Source: Sinorhizobium psoraleae
GTDB lineage: Bacteria > Pseudomonadota > Alphaproteobacteria > Rhizobiales > Rhizobiaceae
Direction of reading: 5' to 3'
Assembly: GCF_013283645.1 (NCBI RefSeq)
Contig: NZ_JABEKV010000006.1
Coordinates: forward strand, 1 to 64,000
Length of the DNA stretch: 64,000 nucleotides
Below the pieces are notes generated by a model, which saw nothing but the letters and a program-made list of their open reading frames with translations, did no database searches and had not been told where the DNA came from. A program made the position numbers and the translations under genes. Below, in pieces: positions 1-7,429 of the stretch. Position 1 is the stretch's first letter, and each line of letters opens with the position of its first letter.

Positions 1-310
1 CGACGATGAAGGGCTGCGAGATGGTCTGACCGTATCCGATCGGCAGCGGCCGATCCCGATAGGCCGCACCGCGCAGCTCCTCGGGCACAAACAGGTGGCG
101 CGGCACCTTCGCCATCGTCGCCAGCACCGCCGGATCGATGCCCTGGCCCTCGACCGCTGAGGGCGCTGAGCGGGCGTGCGATTTGATCGTCTCGATCATC
201 GCTGCACGTTCGCCGGCGCGATCCTGAGCGGGCGCGGATGTCGAAACCACGGCGGCAGCGCTCGCCAGAACCGCGGCCAGTAACGCTTGGCACTGGGCTA
301 GAGGACGCAT
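1..310 (-). CDS. Protein-L-isoaspartate O-methyltransferase-like protein, exported form (partial)
   Basis: Reading the minus strand from the ATG at 310, the product opens with a basic, Ala-rich hydrophobic stretch ending near an AQDRAG site, a plausible Sec signal peptide. The mature start follows the PCMT pattern: a RAAMIETI helix, then [11 protein letters not shown] and, at the window edge, [15 protein letters not shown], the hallmark SAM/substrate region of Pcm. Pcm methylates L-isoaspartyl residues in aged proteins using SAM. The usual Pcm is cytosolic, so a signal peptide would imply periplasmic repair or another methyl acceptor. The catalytic SAM domain lies outside the window. The family call is firm; the location is inferred from the N-terminus only. 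Confidence 0.8.
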   Translation of the reverse strand, partial: MRPLAQCQALLAAVLASAAAVVSTSAPAQDRAGERAAMIETIKSHARSAPSAVEGQGIDPAVLATMAKVPRHLFVPEELRGAAYRDRPLPIGYGQTISQPFIV

Positions 311-692
311 GATCTCTCTCCCGGCTATCACGCAAGAGTATAGGGCGGCGGTGGCAATTTTGAACAAAGCTCGACCGGCTTTGCTGAGCAGGGTTGGGGA
401 GGGTGCATCAAGGGCAGAAAACGGCCCGATGCGGACCATGGCATTCTGACGTGCAACGTCTCGCTCGGGCCAGAGCGGTCGTCGGCGTTCGTCTTGGATG
501 CGCCAGAAGCGTTATCCCAAAACGGCCGTGTCCGCCCTCGACCCCTTGGTCATTCGCGGAGAACACCGGAATTTCCGGTGCCGGCCCAAACGAAACATCG
601 TGCCTTCGCATCCAGCGAATGGGATGACGAGTATGGAAAGCGATGCACTGTTCGCATCGCTTCGTTCATGGTTCTCGTCATCCCCGCTCAAA
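311..692. other. Intergenic stretch, no gene seen
   Basis: This stretch separates the pcm-like gene, which reads leftward, from the hydrolase gene that ends at 693. Overlapping open frames on both strands look like random frames in GC-rich DNA, with no family resemblance or good ribosome site. The only clear structure is the nested palindrome at 621-684. Confidence 0.6.
621..684. repeat. Nested palindrome downstream of the hydrolase gene
   Basis: There are two nested perfect stems. The outer one is 11 bp (GGGATGACGAG at 621-631 pairing with 674-684). The inner one is 9 bp (AAGCGATGC at 638-646 pairing with 654-662) with a 7-nt loop. It begins 9 nt past the stop of the leftward hydrolase gene and could act as a 3' RNA-stabilising or termination hairpin, but there is no T-tract. 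The GATGACGAG/CTCGTCATC arms look like a dispersed rhizobial palindromic repeat. Confidence 0.6.
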
Positions 693-1346
693 TCAGCCTG
701 CGTTGCTCGGCACCGGCGTGTTGAGAAGCTGCTGCTCCCAAAGATACGCGATGCCGCTGCCGCCGAAGTGCTGGATGAGAATCTCGGTCAGCTCCTCGAC
801 ATGCTCGGTGCGCGCCCAATCGCGTTGCCATTCGCCCGCCAGCGCCATCACGGTCATCACGTTCGCACCGGCCGCGATCATTCGCTGGATGGCAACTTCG
901 TGAGACTCCTTCGAAATCCCGCCCGACGCGTCGGTGATCACGGTCACGTCCCAGCCTTCGCCGGCAGCCTGGATGGCAGGCATTGCGACGCAGACCTCGG
1001 TCCACAGGCCGGCGATGATCAGCTGCTTGCGGCCGGTCGCCTTGATGACGTTCACCACATTCTCGTCCTGCCAGGTGTTCACCCAGGTGCGATCGATGAC
1101 TTCCTGGCCAGGGAACACGTCGGTGATCTGCTTAAAGAGAAGTCCACCGCGCGCCGCGATCACGCTGGTGAGAATGGTCGGAACATTGAAGGCTTTTGCC
1201 AGCTTCGCCAGCGCGGTCGTGTTGTTGACCACCATATGCGGATCATGGCTGTTCAGGTTCGCCAGCTGGTAAGGCTGATGATCGATCAGAACGAGGACGG
1301 AGTCTTCGGGGCGGAGTAGTGAGTCAAGGCCGTTACGAAAGGTCAT
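693..1346 (-). CDS. Isochorismatase-family cysteine hydrolase (YcaC-like)
   Basis: This 217-residue protein has the cysteine hydrolase fold. The triad Asp is in LIDHQ (D22), a Lys lies in the VIKATGRK segment, and the nucleophile is C119 in GLWTEVCVAMPA. Family members hydrolyse isochorismate, nicotinamide or small amides; the YcaC branch has no settled substrate. Length and motif order fit full-length YcaC-like proteins. AGAGGA lies 8 nt before the ATG. It is transcribed divergently from the LysR gene at 1506, the usual layout for a regulator and its target. The substrate cannot be read from the sequence. Confidence 0.88.
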   Translation of the reverse strand: MTFRNGLDSLLRPEDSVLVLIDHQPYQLANLNSHDPHMVVNNTTALAKLAKAFNVPTILTSVIAARGGLLFKQITDVFPGQEVIDRTWVNTWQDENVVNVIKATGRKQLIIAGLWTEVCVAMPAIQAAGEGWDVTVITDASGGISKESHEVAIQRMIAAGANVMTVMALAGEWQRDWARTEHVEELTEILIQHFGGSGIAYLWEQQLLNTPVPSNAG

Positions 1347-1505
1347 GTATAAATCCTCTGCTGACGTTTTTTGCGTGAGATCGGTTTACCGGCAGACATG
1401 CGCTGACAGCGGCGCGCCGCCTGCGAAACGAACACTGTCATTCCCGGTTGTGATACGGTAGCCTTGCTTTGTGCCAAGCTGTGTCGCGAAACCAGGAACG
1501 CCAAC

Positions 1506-2402
1506 GTGGACATCGAGGAACTGCGGACATTCGTGGAAGTGGCTGATGCCGGGGGTGTTTCGCCCGCCGCGCGGCGGCTCGGCGTCTCCAAGTCAATGGT
1601 CAGTCGGCGGCTCGTCCGGCTTGAAGCGGAACTTGGCGTCCAGCTACTTGCACGAACGACCCGCGGTGCGGCACTCACAGAAGCCGGGATCACATTTCGG
1701 GACCATGCAGCAAGAGTCTGTGCCGAGATCGACATAGCCAGGGAAACGATCCTGCCCGCCGGTGACCTTTGCGGCCGCTTGAGAATTGCCGTGCCGCTTT
1801 CCTTTGGCCCGACCCACTTCGCTCCCGTGCTCGCGGACATGGCGCGACGTCACCCCCAGCTCCACATCCATACGTCCTACAGCGACCGTTTCGTTGATCT
1901 CGTCGCGGAAGGCTTTGATTGCGCCATCCGGGTTGGCTATCTGCAGGACTCCAACATGATCGCAAAACGCGTCGGTCCGCTTTACGGAAGGCTGGTCGCA
2001 AGCCCGGAGTATATCAGCAGGCATGGCTCTCCCGAGACGCCGGAGGCGCTCGTCACCCACCAGGCGCTGATGCAAGGAACGGAAGCCTGGCAATTCATGG
2101 ATGGCGACGAGATCATTACGGTTCATCCACGGGGACGCTTCAAGGCCGACAACGCACTGGCTCTCGCCGCCGCCGCATTGGCGGGGGTTGGCATAGCTTG
2201 GATTCCCGACGGCGTAACCCATGAATATGTGGCGTCCGGCGCGCTGGTTCCGGTCATGACACGCTATCCCCCGCCTCCGGCAGGCATATATGTCATCCGC
2301 CCGCCGGGGCAGCATCCCGCAAGGAAGATACGTGTCCTTACCGAAATGCTGATCGAGTGTTTCGAACAAGCTCCGGCACCCGTCGCGAGCCGGGAGAAGT
2401 AG
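1506..2402 (+). CDS. LysR-family transcriptional regulator
   Basis: This is a full-length LTTR of about 298 residues. The winged HTH is at the N-terminus (DIEELRTFVEVADAGG followed by GVSKSMVSRRLVRLE), and a substrate-binding domain fills the rest. I chose the GTG at 1506 over an ATG at 1464 because AGGAA sits 7 nt upstream and the family normally begins at this M-D-I-E-E-L point. It is divergent from the hydrolase at 693-1346 across about 160 bp, so that gene is the likely target. The inducer is unknown. Confidence 0.88.
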   Translation: MDIEELRTFVEVADAGGVSPAARRLGVSKSMVSRRLVRLEAELGVQLLARTTRGAALTEAGITFRDHAARVCAEIDIARETILPAGDLCGRLRIAVPLSFGPTHFAPVLADMARRHPQLHIHTSYSDRFVDLVAEGFDCAIRVGYLQDSNMIAKRVGPLYGRLVASPEYISRHGSPETPEALVTHQALMQGTEAWQFMDGDEIITVHPRGRFKADNALALAAAALAGVGIAWIPDGVTHEYVASGALVPVMTRYPPPPAGIYVIRPPGQHPARKIRVLTEMLIECFEQAPAPVASREK

Positions 2403-2594
2403 CTCCAGGTGCTCCCCATCTCTCGTGTGGAGATCGCCTCTTGAGGAAGCGGGCCGGAACGCCGAAACATAAGGGACGGAGTCAGCTCGAAGCCGCTGGC
2501 AAGCCGCAGGAGGCGTCGACAAACATCTTGCCGACCAGATCCGCAACGAGCGCGCAATGTGCGAACCGGAGCCTGCTCCGGAAAGGAGGAACTT

Positions 2595-2936
2595 ATGACG
2601 GAGAATATCGCTGAGAAGTCCTGCACGCCCTGCCGCGGCGGCGTACCACCGCTGACCAGGGACGAAGCCGCCGGCTATCTTTCGCAGACACCAGGCTGGG
2701 ACCTCCTGGACGACGGGCACCAGATTCGCCGCAAGTTCAAGTTCGACGATTTCAAACAGGCGCTGGCCTTCGTCGACGAGGTCGGCCGGCTGGCGGAGGA
2801 CGAGGGGCACCACCCCGACATCCGCTTCGGCTGGGGCTATGCGGAGGTCTCGCTGTGGACCCACAAGATCAAGGGCCTGCACGAGAACGATTTCATTATG
2901 GCGGCCAAGATAAACCAGTTGCCGAGCGCGTCCTGA
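2595..2936 (+). CDS. phhB: Pterin-4a-carbinolamine dehydratase
   Basis: This 113-residue protein carries the DCoH/PhhB pattern: EGHHPDI, then an aromatic strand WGYAEVSLWTH, then KIKGLHENDF. The His pair and the downstream His of TH are the catalytic residues of the family. The enzyme dehydrates 4a-hydroxytetrahydropterin so the cofactor of aromatic amino acid hydroxylases can be recycled. An AAGGAGGA ribosome site 4 nt before ATG 2595 fixes the start; a longer in-frame start at 2559 lacks one. No phenylalanine hydroxylase gene is adjacent, so it stands alone here. Confidence 0.9.
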   Translation: MTENIAEKSCTPCRGGVPPLTRDEAAGYLSQTPGWDLLDDGHQIRRKFKFDDFKQALAFVDEVGRLAEDEGHHPDIRFGWGYAEVSLWTHKIKGLHENDFIMAAKINQLPSAS

Positions 2937-3147
2937 ATTTCAGGTGAGGCGGGCTTGCGAATGTCGGCCTCGCCAGCGCGCCGAACTACGGCGACCTTTG
3001 AAATGCTGGATGATTTCGTCCTTCGATCGATTCCGACTCAAGGAACCGCGCGAGCAGTGACATGGCACGGGACCTTACGCGAAGGTTCATCACGGTCTAA
3101 GCTTGGGCGTCAGGGTTTGATTGGAACCCCCATTCAAGGAGGAACTG

Positions 3148-3456
3148 ATGGCCAAGCTTCTCGTGCTTTACAGAATGCCCAAGGACACAGCGGCGTTCGA
3201 CCGATACTATCGCTCCACGCACATTCCCTTGGCGCGGAAGCTGCCTGGTCTCAGAAAGTACGAAATCAGCAATGGCGCGATCTCGACCCCGGCCAGCGCG
3301 GCCGATCTCCATCTTGTCGCTACACTTCATTTCGATTCGATAGCCGACATCCAGCGCGCGTTCGCGTCACCGGAGGGTCAGGCCACGGCCGGAGATTTGG
3401 CGAATTTCGCAGACGGCGGTGTGGATCTTTATTTCTTTGATAGCGAAGAGGTTTGA
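3148..3456 (+). CDS. EthD-family dimeric alpha/beta-barrel protein
   Basis: The 102-residue product begins MAKLLVLYRMPKD and has FDRYYRSTHIPLARKLPGL, the conserved core of EthD-type ferredoxin-like barrels, ending with a short YFFDSEEV strand. EthD proteins assist some degradation pathways or act as small isomerases or decarboxylases; most have no known reaction. CAAGGAGGA lies 4 nt upstream of the chosen ATG. It stands alone, followed by tandem repeat elements. Confidence 0.82.
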   Translation: MAKLLVLYRMPKDTAAFDRYYRSTHIPLARKLPGLRKYEISNGAISTPASAADLHLVATLHFDSIADIQRAFASPEGQATAGDLANFADGGVDLYFFDSEEV

Positions 3457-3568
3457 TTCATTTGCACGGAAAGCCGGGGCACCGAGAAGATCCGCGAGCC
3501 AGTAACGGTGGCGGGGTCGGTTTTCGGTTAGTCGCCGACGAGGAAGGCGCGGCTGACTATGTTATAGT

Positions 3569-3660
3569 GCATGTTTCCTTAAATCGTCGCCATTTAAGGA
3601 TACATGCAGCAATTCAAAGTGCTACGGCGCCCGTTGCGCGTCTGATAGGACACGCGGCGC
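3569..3660. repeat. Rhizobial mosaic intergenic repeat, copy 1
   Basis: The element opens GCATGTTTCCTTAAATCG, a palindromic block with its arm CATTTAAGG, and continues with a conserved block from CAGCAATTCAAAGTGCTAC to a GCGCGTCTGATAGGACACGC palindrome. It matches copy 2 with a few substitutions and a short internal deletion. The type is typical of Sinorhizobium/Rhizobium RIME-like intergenic elements; I infer the family from memory of such sequences. Confidence 0.75.
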
Positions 3661-3664
3661 TCCT

Positions 3665-3766
3665 GCATGTTTCCTTAAATCGTCGCCGATTTAAGGATAA
3701 AAACATGCAGCAATTCAAAGTGCTACAGCGTCCTTTGCGCGTCTGATAGGACGCGCGGCGCTGTAG
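3665..3766. repeat. Rhizobial mosaic intergenic repeat, copy 2
   Basis: This is a near-identical, more complete copy of the preceding element. It has CTTAAATCG facing CGATTTAAG around a 4-nt loop, then the CAATTCAAAGTGCTACAGCG block, whose arm CTACAGCG pairs with CGCTGTAG at the end (3759-3766). It ends 28 nt before the DUF899 start codon, so the hairpins lie in that gene's leader and could affect its promoter or mRNA. Confidence 0.78.
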
Positions 3767-3794
3767 TTGCGCAGCCGCTTCGATGGAGGCGTCC

Positions 3795-4532
3795 ATGGTA
3801 AGCTTTCCAAATGAAACTCCTGAATATCGCGCCGCTCGCGAAAGGCTGCTGCAGCGCGAGGTGGCCCTCCGGCGTGAAATGGAGGCCGTGGCCGCGGAGA
3901 TCCGTGCGCTCCCGCCGGGTGGGGCCGTTCCCGAGGACTACGAGTTCGACCACATTGGGGCCGACGGTGTTCCTGCCAAGATACGACTGTCGGAGCTGTT
4001 CCGGCCCGGTACGAACACCTTGATTCTCTACCACTATATGTTCCCGCGCCATCGCAGTGACGACCGGCGCGGTCCGAGCAATGGCCCGATGGCAGATCTT
4101 CCCCCTGAAGAGGGACCGTGCCCGTCCTGCACTGCATTGCTCGACAACTGGGAAGGGGCGGTCCCGCACGTCGAGGGGCTCGGAGCCAACATTGCGGCCG
4201 TGGCGAAAGCGCCGATCGAGCAGGTTGCGGCCTTCGCCGCGCATCGTGGCTGGCGCAATTTGAAGCTGCTCTCAGCCGCCAACAACAGCTTCAAACGCGA
4301 TTACCATGGCGAGGACGACGACGGACAGCAGGTGCCGATCCTGACAGTGTTCCACAAAGGCTCGGACGGAGTGGTGAGGCTGAGCTGGGCCTCCGAGCTG
4401 TTGTTCTTGCCGCCGGAGCCGGGACAGGATCCGCGCCATGTCGGCACGGTCGAGCCGATGTGGACCCTCCTGGATCTCACGCCCGGTGGGCGGCCGAACG
4501 CCTACGAGCAAATCGAGCAGCAGTACTACTGA
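3795..4532 (+). CDS. DUF899-family thioredoxin-like protein
   Basis: This 245-residue protein has a helical N-terminal third (EYRAARERLLQREVALRREM), then a thioredoxin-like domain with CPSC at residues 109-112. The domain also includes FKRDY and the family's end, EPMWTLLDLTPGGRP. DUF899 proteins resemble peroxiredoxin/thioredoxin folds; no reaction is established. GGAGG 5 nt upstream favours ATG 3795 over ATG 3783. A second member lies in the opposite orientation at 4705-5469. The two are clearly diverged, so they are not a recent duplication. Confidence 0.85.
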   Translation: MVSFPNETPEYRAARERLLQREVALRREMEAVAAEIRALPPGGAVPEDYEFDHIGADGVPAKIRLSELFRPGTNTLILYHYMFPRHRSDDRRGPSNGPMADLPPEEGPCPSCTALLDNWEGAVPHVEGLGANIAAVAKAPIEQVAAFAAHRGWRNLKLLSAANNSFKRDYHGEDDDGQQVPILTVFHKGSDGVVRLSWASELLFLPPEPGQDPRHVGTVEPMWTLLDLTPGGRPNAYEQIEQQYY

Positions 4533-4704
4533 ACGCTGCGTCGACGGGTTCTTGTCCGACCCCAGCGGTGCCGGTTGATCTCATCACGCCGGTAACCGCC
4601 CGCACGCCGTCAAGCAGCATTCATCGCGGCCCGGCCAGTGTGGGCGGCGCGACCGGGGCCGCCCTCACGCGACCGACCGTCGTCACTACCGGACCAAGCC
4701 TCGC

Positions 4705-5469
4705 TTATCGCTTGTCCGTGTCCTGGTTGCGCATCGCCGCCTCTCCGGCGTCCGACACCTCGACCCATTTCTTGTCGGGCGCGGCATCCGCGACGTAGCT
4801 GTCGTGCCAGTTCCACCACTTGTAGGTCGGCGTCTGGGGATAGCCCTCGGGCGAATCCTCCCAGACCTCCTGCCGGCCGAGCGGGGTGATGTCGAGGTAG
4901 TTCCAGGTGCTCCCCATCTGCTCGTCGCCGCGGTTGTTGATGAAGTAGGTGCGGAAGATGCGGTCGCCGTCGCGGTAGAACACGTTGGTGCCGTGCCATT
5001 CGTCCACGCCGAAATCGGCATCGAAGCTGTCGGTGATGGTGAACCACGGAATGTCCCAGCCCATCCGCGCCTTCAGCTGCTCGATTTCCGCCTGGGGCGC
5101 ACGCGAGACGAAGACGAGGGTGGTGTCGCGGGCGTTGAGATGGGCGAGGTGGGCGACCTGGTCGGCCACCATGGAGCAGCCCCGGCAGGCGTGTTCCGGC
5201 CAGCCGAATACGCCCGGCTCGTAGAAGGCGCGGTAGACGATCAGCTGGTGCCGGCCTTCGAACAGGTCGGCAAGGCTCACCTTGCCGTTGGGGCCTTCGA
5301 ACATGTAGTCCTTCGTCACCGCCATCCACGGCATCCGCCGGCGCTCGGCGGCGAGCGCGTCGCGAGCGCGGGTCAGCGCCTTTTCCTTCACGAGCATCTG
5401 CTGGCGGGCGGCCTCCCACGCCTCGGGCGATACGACCGGCGGGGTGTGCATGGTGCTTGATGTCGTCAT
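4705..5469 (-). CDS. DUF899-family thioredoxin-like protein
   Basis: The 254-residue product starts MTTSSTMHTPPVVSPEAW with GGAGG about 9 nt upstream; longer frames to 5670 have no such support. After the coiled N-terminus come CRGCSM (CxxC, residues 95-98), then FVSRAP, IPWFTITDSFDADFGV and GSTWNYLDITPLGRQ, which are strongly conserved in this family. The C-terminal WWNWHDSY tail is typical of the longer subgroup. The fold suggests thiol chemistry. It converges on the DUF899 gene at 3795-4532. Confidence 0.88.
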   Translation of the reverse strand: MTTSSTMHTPPVVSPEAWEAARQQMLVKEKALTRARDALAAERRRMPWMAVTKDYMFEGPNGKVSLADLFEGRHQLIVYRAFYEPGVFGWPEHACRGCSMVADQVAHLAHLNARDTTLVFVSRAPQAEIEQLKARMGWDIPWFTITDSFDADFGVDEWHGTNVFYRDGDRIFRTYFINNRGDEQMGSTWNYLDITPLGRQEVWEDSPEGYPQTPTYKWWNWHDSYVADAAPDKKWVEVSDAGEAAMRNQDTDKR

Positions 5470-5733
5470 GGCTTTGGAACCTCCAGATTTGCGCGAGCGG
5501 CCGCGCCTCGTGGCCGAGGCGCAACTCCATTCGCTGTTCATCGCTCGCTGGACAGTCTGGCAGCGGAAAACGGATCGTGCGAGTAACAAGTGTGTCGGTA
5601 TTCCGACGAAGCCGCTGATTGCCGCCGCAGCGCGTGCGCTCGATGCGGGTGATCCGCGCCGCGCCGGCACGGCCGCTTACGGAACGCGATCCGAAACCGG
5701 CCCGTGGAACAAAGCTGGCCGCTGCAGATTTTT

Positions 5734-6744
5734 ATGTTCATGAAGAACATGGTTTTTTTACCAGCATTTTTGGCAGCATCACTGGCATCGGGCGCTTGTG
5801 GCGCCGCCGGTGCCGAGGAGCTTCGGCCCGAAGCCGTCAACAAGGCTTCGCTCGCCTCCATCCCGTCGGAACGGCCGCCCAAGACCCCGCCTCGGCCGGA
5901 GCCCGCCATCGTTCGTCTGCAGGTTCTTCTCGACCGCGCGGGGGCATCTCCGGGCGTGATCGACGGCTATTACGGCGAGAATGTCACCAAGGCGATTGCC
6001 GGTTTCGAGGCGTTGCACGATCTCCCCGTCGATGGAAAGCTGGACCCCGAGTTCCTCGGCCGGCTTTCGGGCGACAAGCCCGTCATCGAGCCCCCCGTCA
6101 TCGAGCCCTATGTCATCTCCGAAGAGGATGCCAGGGACCTCGTCGAACGCATTCCCGAAGACTATTCCGAACAGGCCGAGATGAAGCACCTCGGATATAC
6201 GAGCGTCGCGGAAAGACTGTCCGAGCGGTTTCACATGGACATCGACCTCTTGAAGGCGCTCAATCCGGGCTCGGCATTTGCCGTCGGTGACACGGTGTCG
6301 GTCGCGATGCCCGGCGGCGCGAAGGAGGGCAAGGCCAAGCGGATAGAGGCGCGCAGGCGAGGGGGGCAGGTGCTGGCCTTCGCCGAAGACGGCTCGCCGC
6401 TTGCGGTCTATCCCGCCACGATCGGCAGCGACGAGACGCCATCGCCGTCAGGCACGCACAAGGTGAAAGGCGTCGCGCGAATGCCGCCCTACGTCTACAA
6501 TCCCAAGGTGAACTTCAAGCAGGGTGACAACAGCGAGATTCTGACGCTGCCCAAGGGCCCCAACGGCCCGGTGGGAACCGTCTGGATCGATCTGACGAAG
6601 CCGACCTACGGGATCCACGGCACGCCGGAGCCGTCACACATCGACAAGTTCGGCTCGCACGGATGCGTGCGCCTGACGAACTGGGACGCGGAGGAACTGG
6701 CGGCGATGGTCAAGCCGGGGGTCATCGTCGAGTTCACGGATTAG
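5734..6744 (+). CDS. L,D-transpeptidase with peptidoglycan-binding domain
   Basis: From ATG 5734 the protein has a signal sequence (MKNMVFLPAFLAASLASG). A PG_binding_1 domain follows (IVRLQVLLDRAGASPGVIDGYYGENV) and a LysM-like stretch (AERLSERFHMDIDLLKALNPG). The C-terminal YkuD catalytic domain has the H-x(n)-SHGC-R signature in HGTPEPSHIDKFGSHGCVRL. Such enzymes form 3-3 peptidoglycan crosslinks or attach proteins to the wall in the periplasm. Upstream ATG codons (5704, 5740) are alternatives; only the short ones give a clean signal peptide. Followed by a repeat-rich gap. Confidence 0.9.
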   Translation: MFMKNMVFLPAFLAASLASGACGAAGAEELRPEAVNKASLASIPSERPPKTPPRPEPAIVRLQVLLDRAGASPGVIDGYYGENVTKAIAGFEALHDLPVDGKLDPEFLGRLSGDKPVIEPPVIEPYVISEEDARDLVERIPEDYSEQAEMKHLGYTSVAERLSERFHMDIDLLKALNPGSAFAVGDTVSVAMPGGAKEGKAKRIEARRRGGQVLAFAEDGSPLAVYPATIGSDETPSPSGTHKVKGVARMPPYVYNPKVNFKQGDNSEILTLPKGPNGPVGTVWIDLTKPTYGIHGTPEPSHIDKFGSHGCVRLTNWDAEELAAMVKPGVIVEFTD

Positions 6745-7259
6745 ATCATTCGGCCGCCGAATACTCCGCGCTATTTTTGCCGCGCCACGACAAAACCCTC
6801 CCTCATTCCTGTGCTTGTCACAGGAATCCAGCCACGGCGCGTCGGCGCGGTGAATGACTCGCTGGAGACGCGGCGGAGGAGATGCCGGTGGTGCCTCCAG
6901 CGGGCCATGCGAGGTCGCTGGCATCATCGATACGGCGGATTCTCCCGCGCCGCCGACGCGACGCTGCTGGATTCCTGTGACAAGCACAGGAATGAGGGGG
7001 CGTGGGTTGAACGCCAATGGCCACAAGCAACTGCCCGAATGCTCCGCACTATTTTTGCCGCGCCACGACAACACCCTCCCCATTTCTACGACAAGCACAG
7101 GAATGAGGGGAGCGTGGTTGACCGCCAATGGCCACAAGCAGCCGCCCGAATACTCCGTGCTATTTTTTGCCGCGCCGCGACAACACCCTCCCTCATTCCT
7201 GTGCTCGTCACAGGAATCCAGCCACGGCGCGTCGGCGCCGTGAATGACTCGCTGGTCCT
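6745..7259. repeat. Cluster of mosaic palindromic repeats
   Basis: Two interleaved modules recur. Module A (CGAATACTCCGCGCTATTTT, then GCCGCGCCACGACAA) occurs near 6755, 7035 and 7146. Module B is a palindrome built on CATTCCTGTG/CACAGGAATCCAG. It is complete at 6798-6865 and 7188-7255 and inverted or partial near 6970-7000 and 7088-7110. Each inverted B copy is followed by a shared CGCCAATGGCCACAAGCA stretch. The pattern suggests stepwise insertion or duplication of small rhizobial elements. Confidence 0.75.
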
Positions 7260-7284
7260 CGAGAACATCCGAAAGGAGGTCGCC

Positions 7285-7365
7285 TTGCGAATTCGTCGTC
7301 CTGAGGACCAGCAGCACTTCATCGAGGGTTTGCGCGAGGCGGGTGTAACGATTCCGGAAGATTGA
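7285..7365 (+). other. Short ORF or gene remnant with a good ribosome site
   Basis: GGAGG at 7275-7279 precedes a TTG at 7285 that opens a 26-codon frame (RRPEDQQHFIEGLREAG). The frame also extends upstream into the repeat cluster. It may be the tail of a lost gene or a spurious frame. No family is recognised. Confidence 0.2.
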
Positions 7366-7429
7366 GTTTGATGCGGGGATACCCCCGGTCAAGTGCTCAC
7401 GTCGGGCGCCGTATCCATGGATTTTATGC

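Noticed and set aside
498..1319. 273-codon plus-strand open frame
   Set aside because: Antisense shadow of the cysteine hydrolase gene at 693-1346, whose motifs are clear.
3569..3766. CRISPR array
   Set aside because: Only two copies of about 100 bp, directly adjacent, with no spacers of uniform length and no cas genes.
6745..7259. CRISPR array or VNTR
   Set aside because: Copies are few, irregularly spaced and in both orientations; they are mosaic palindromic elements.
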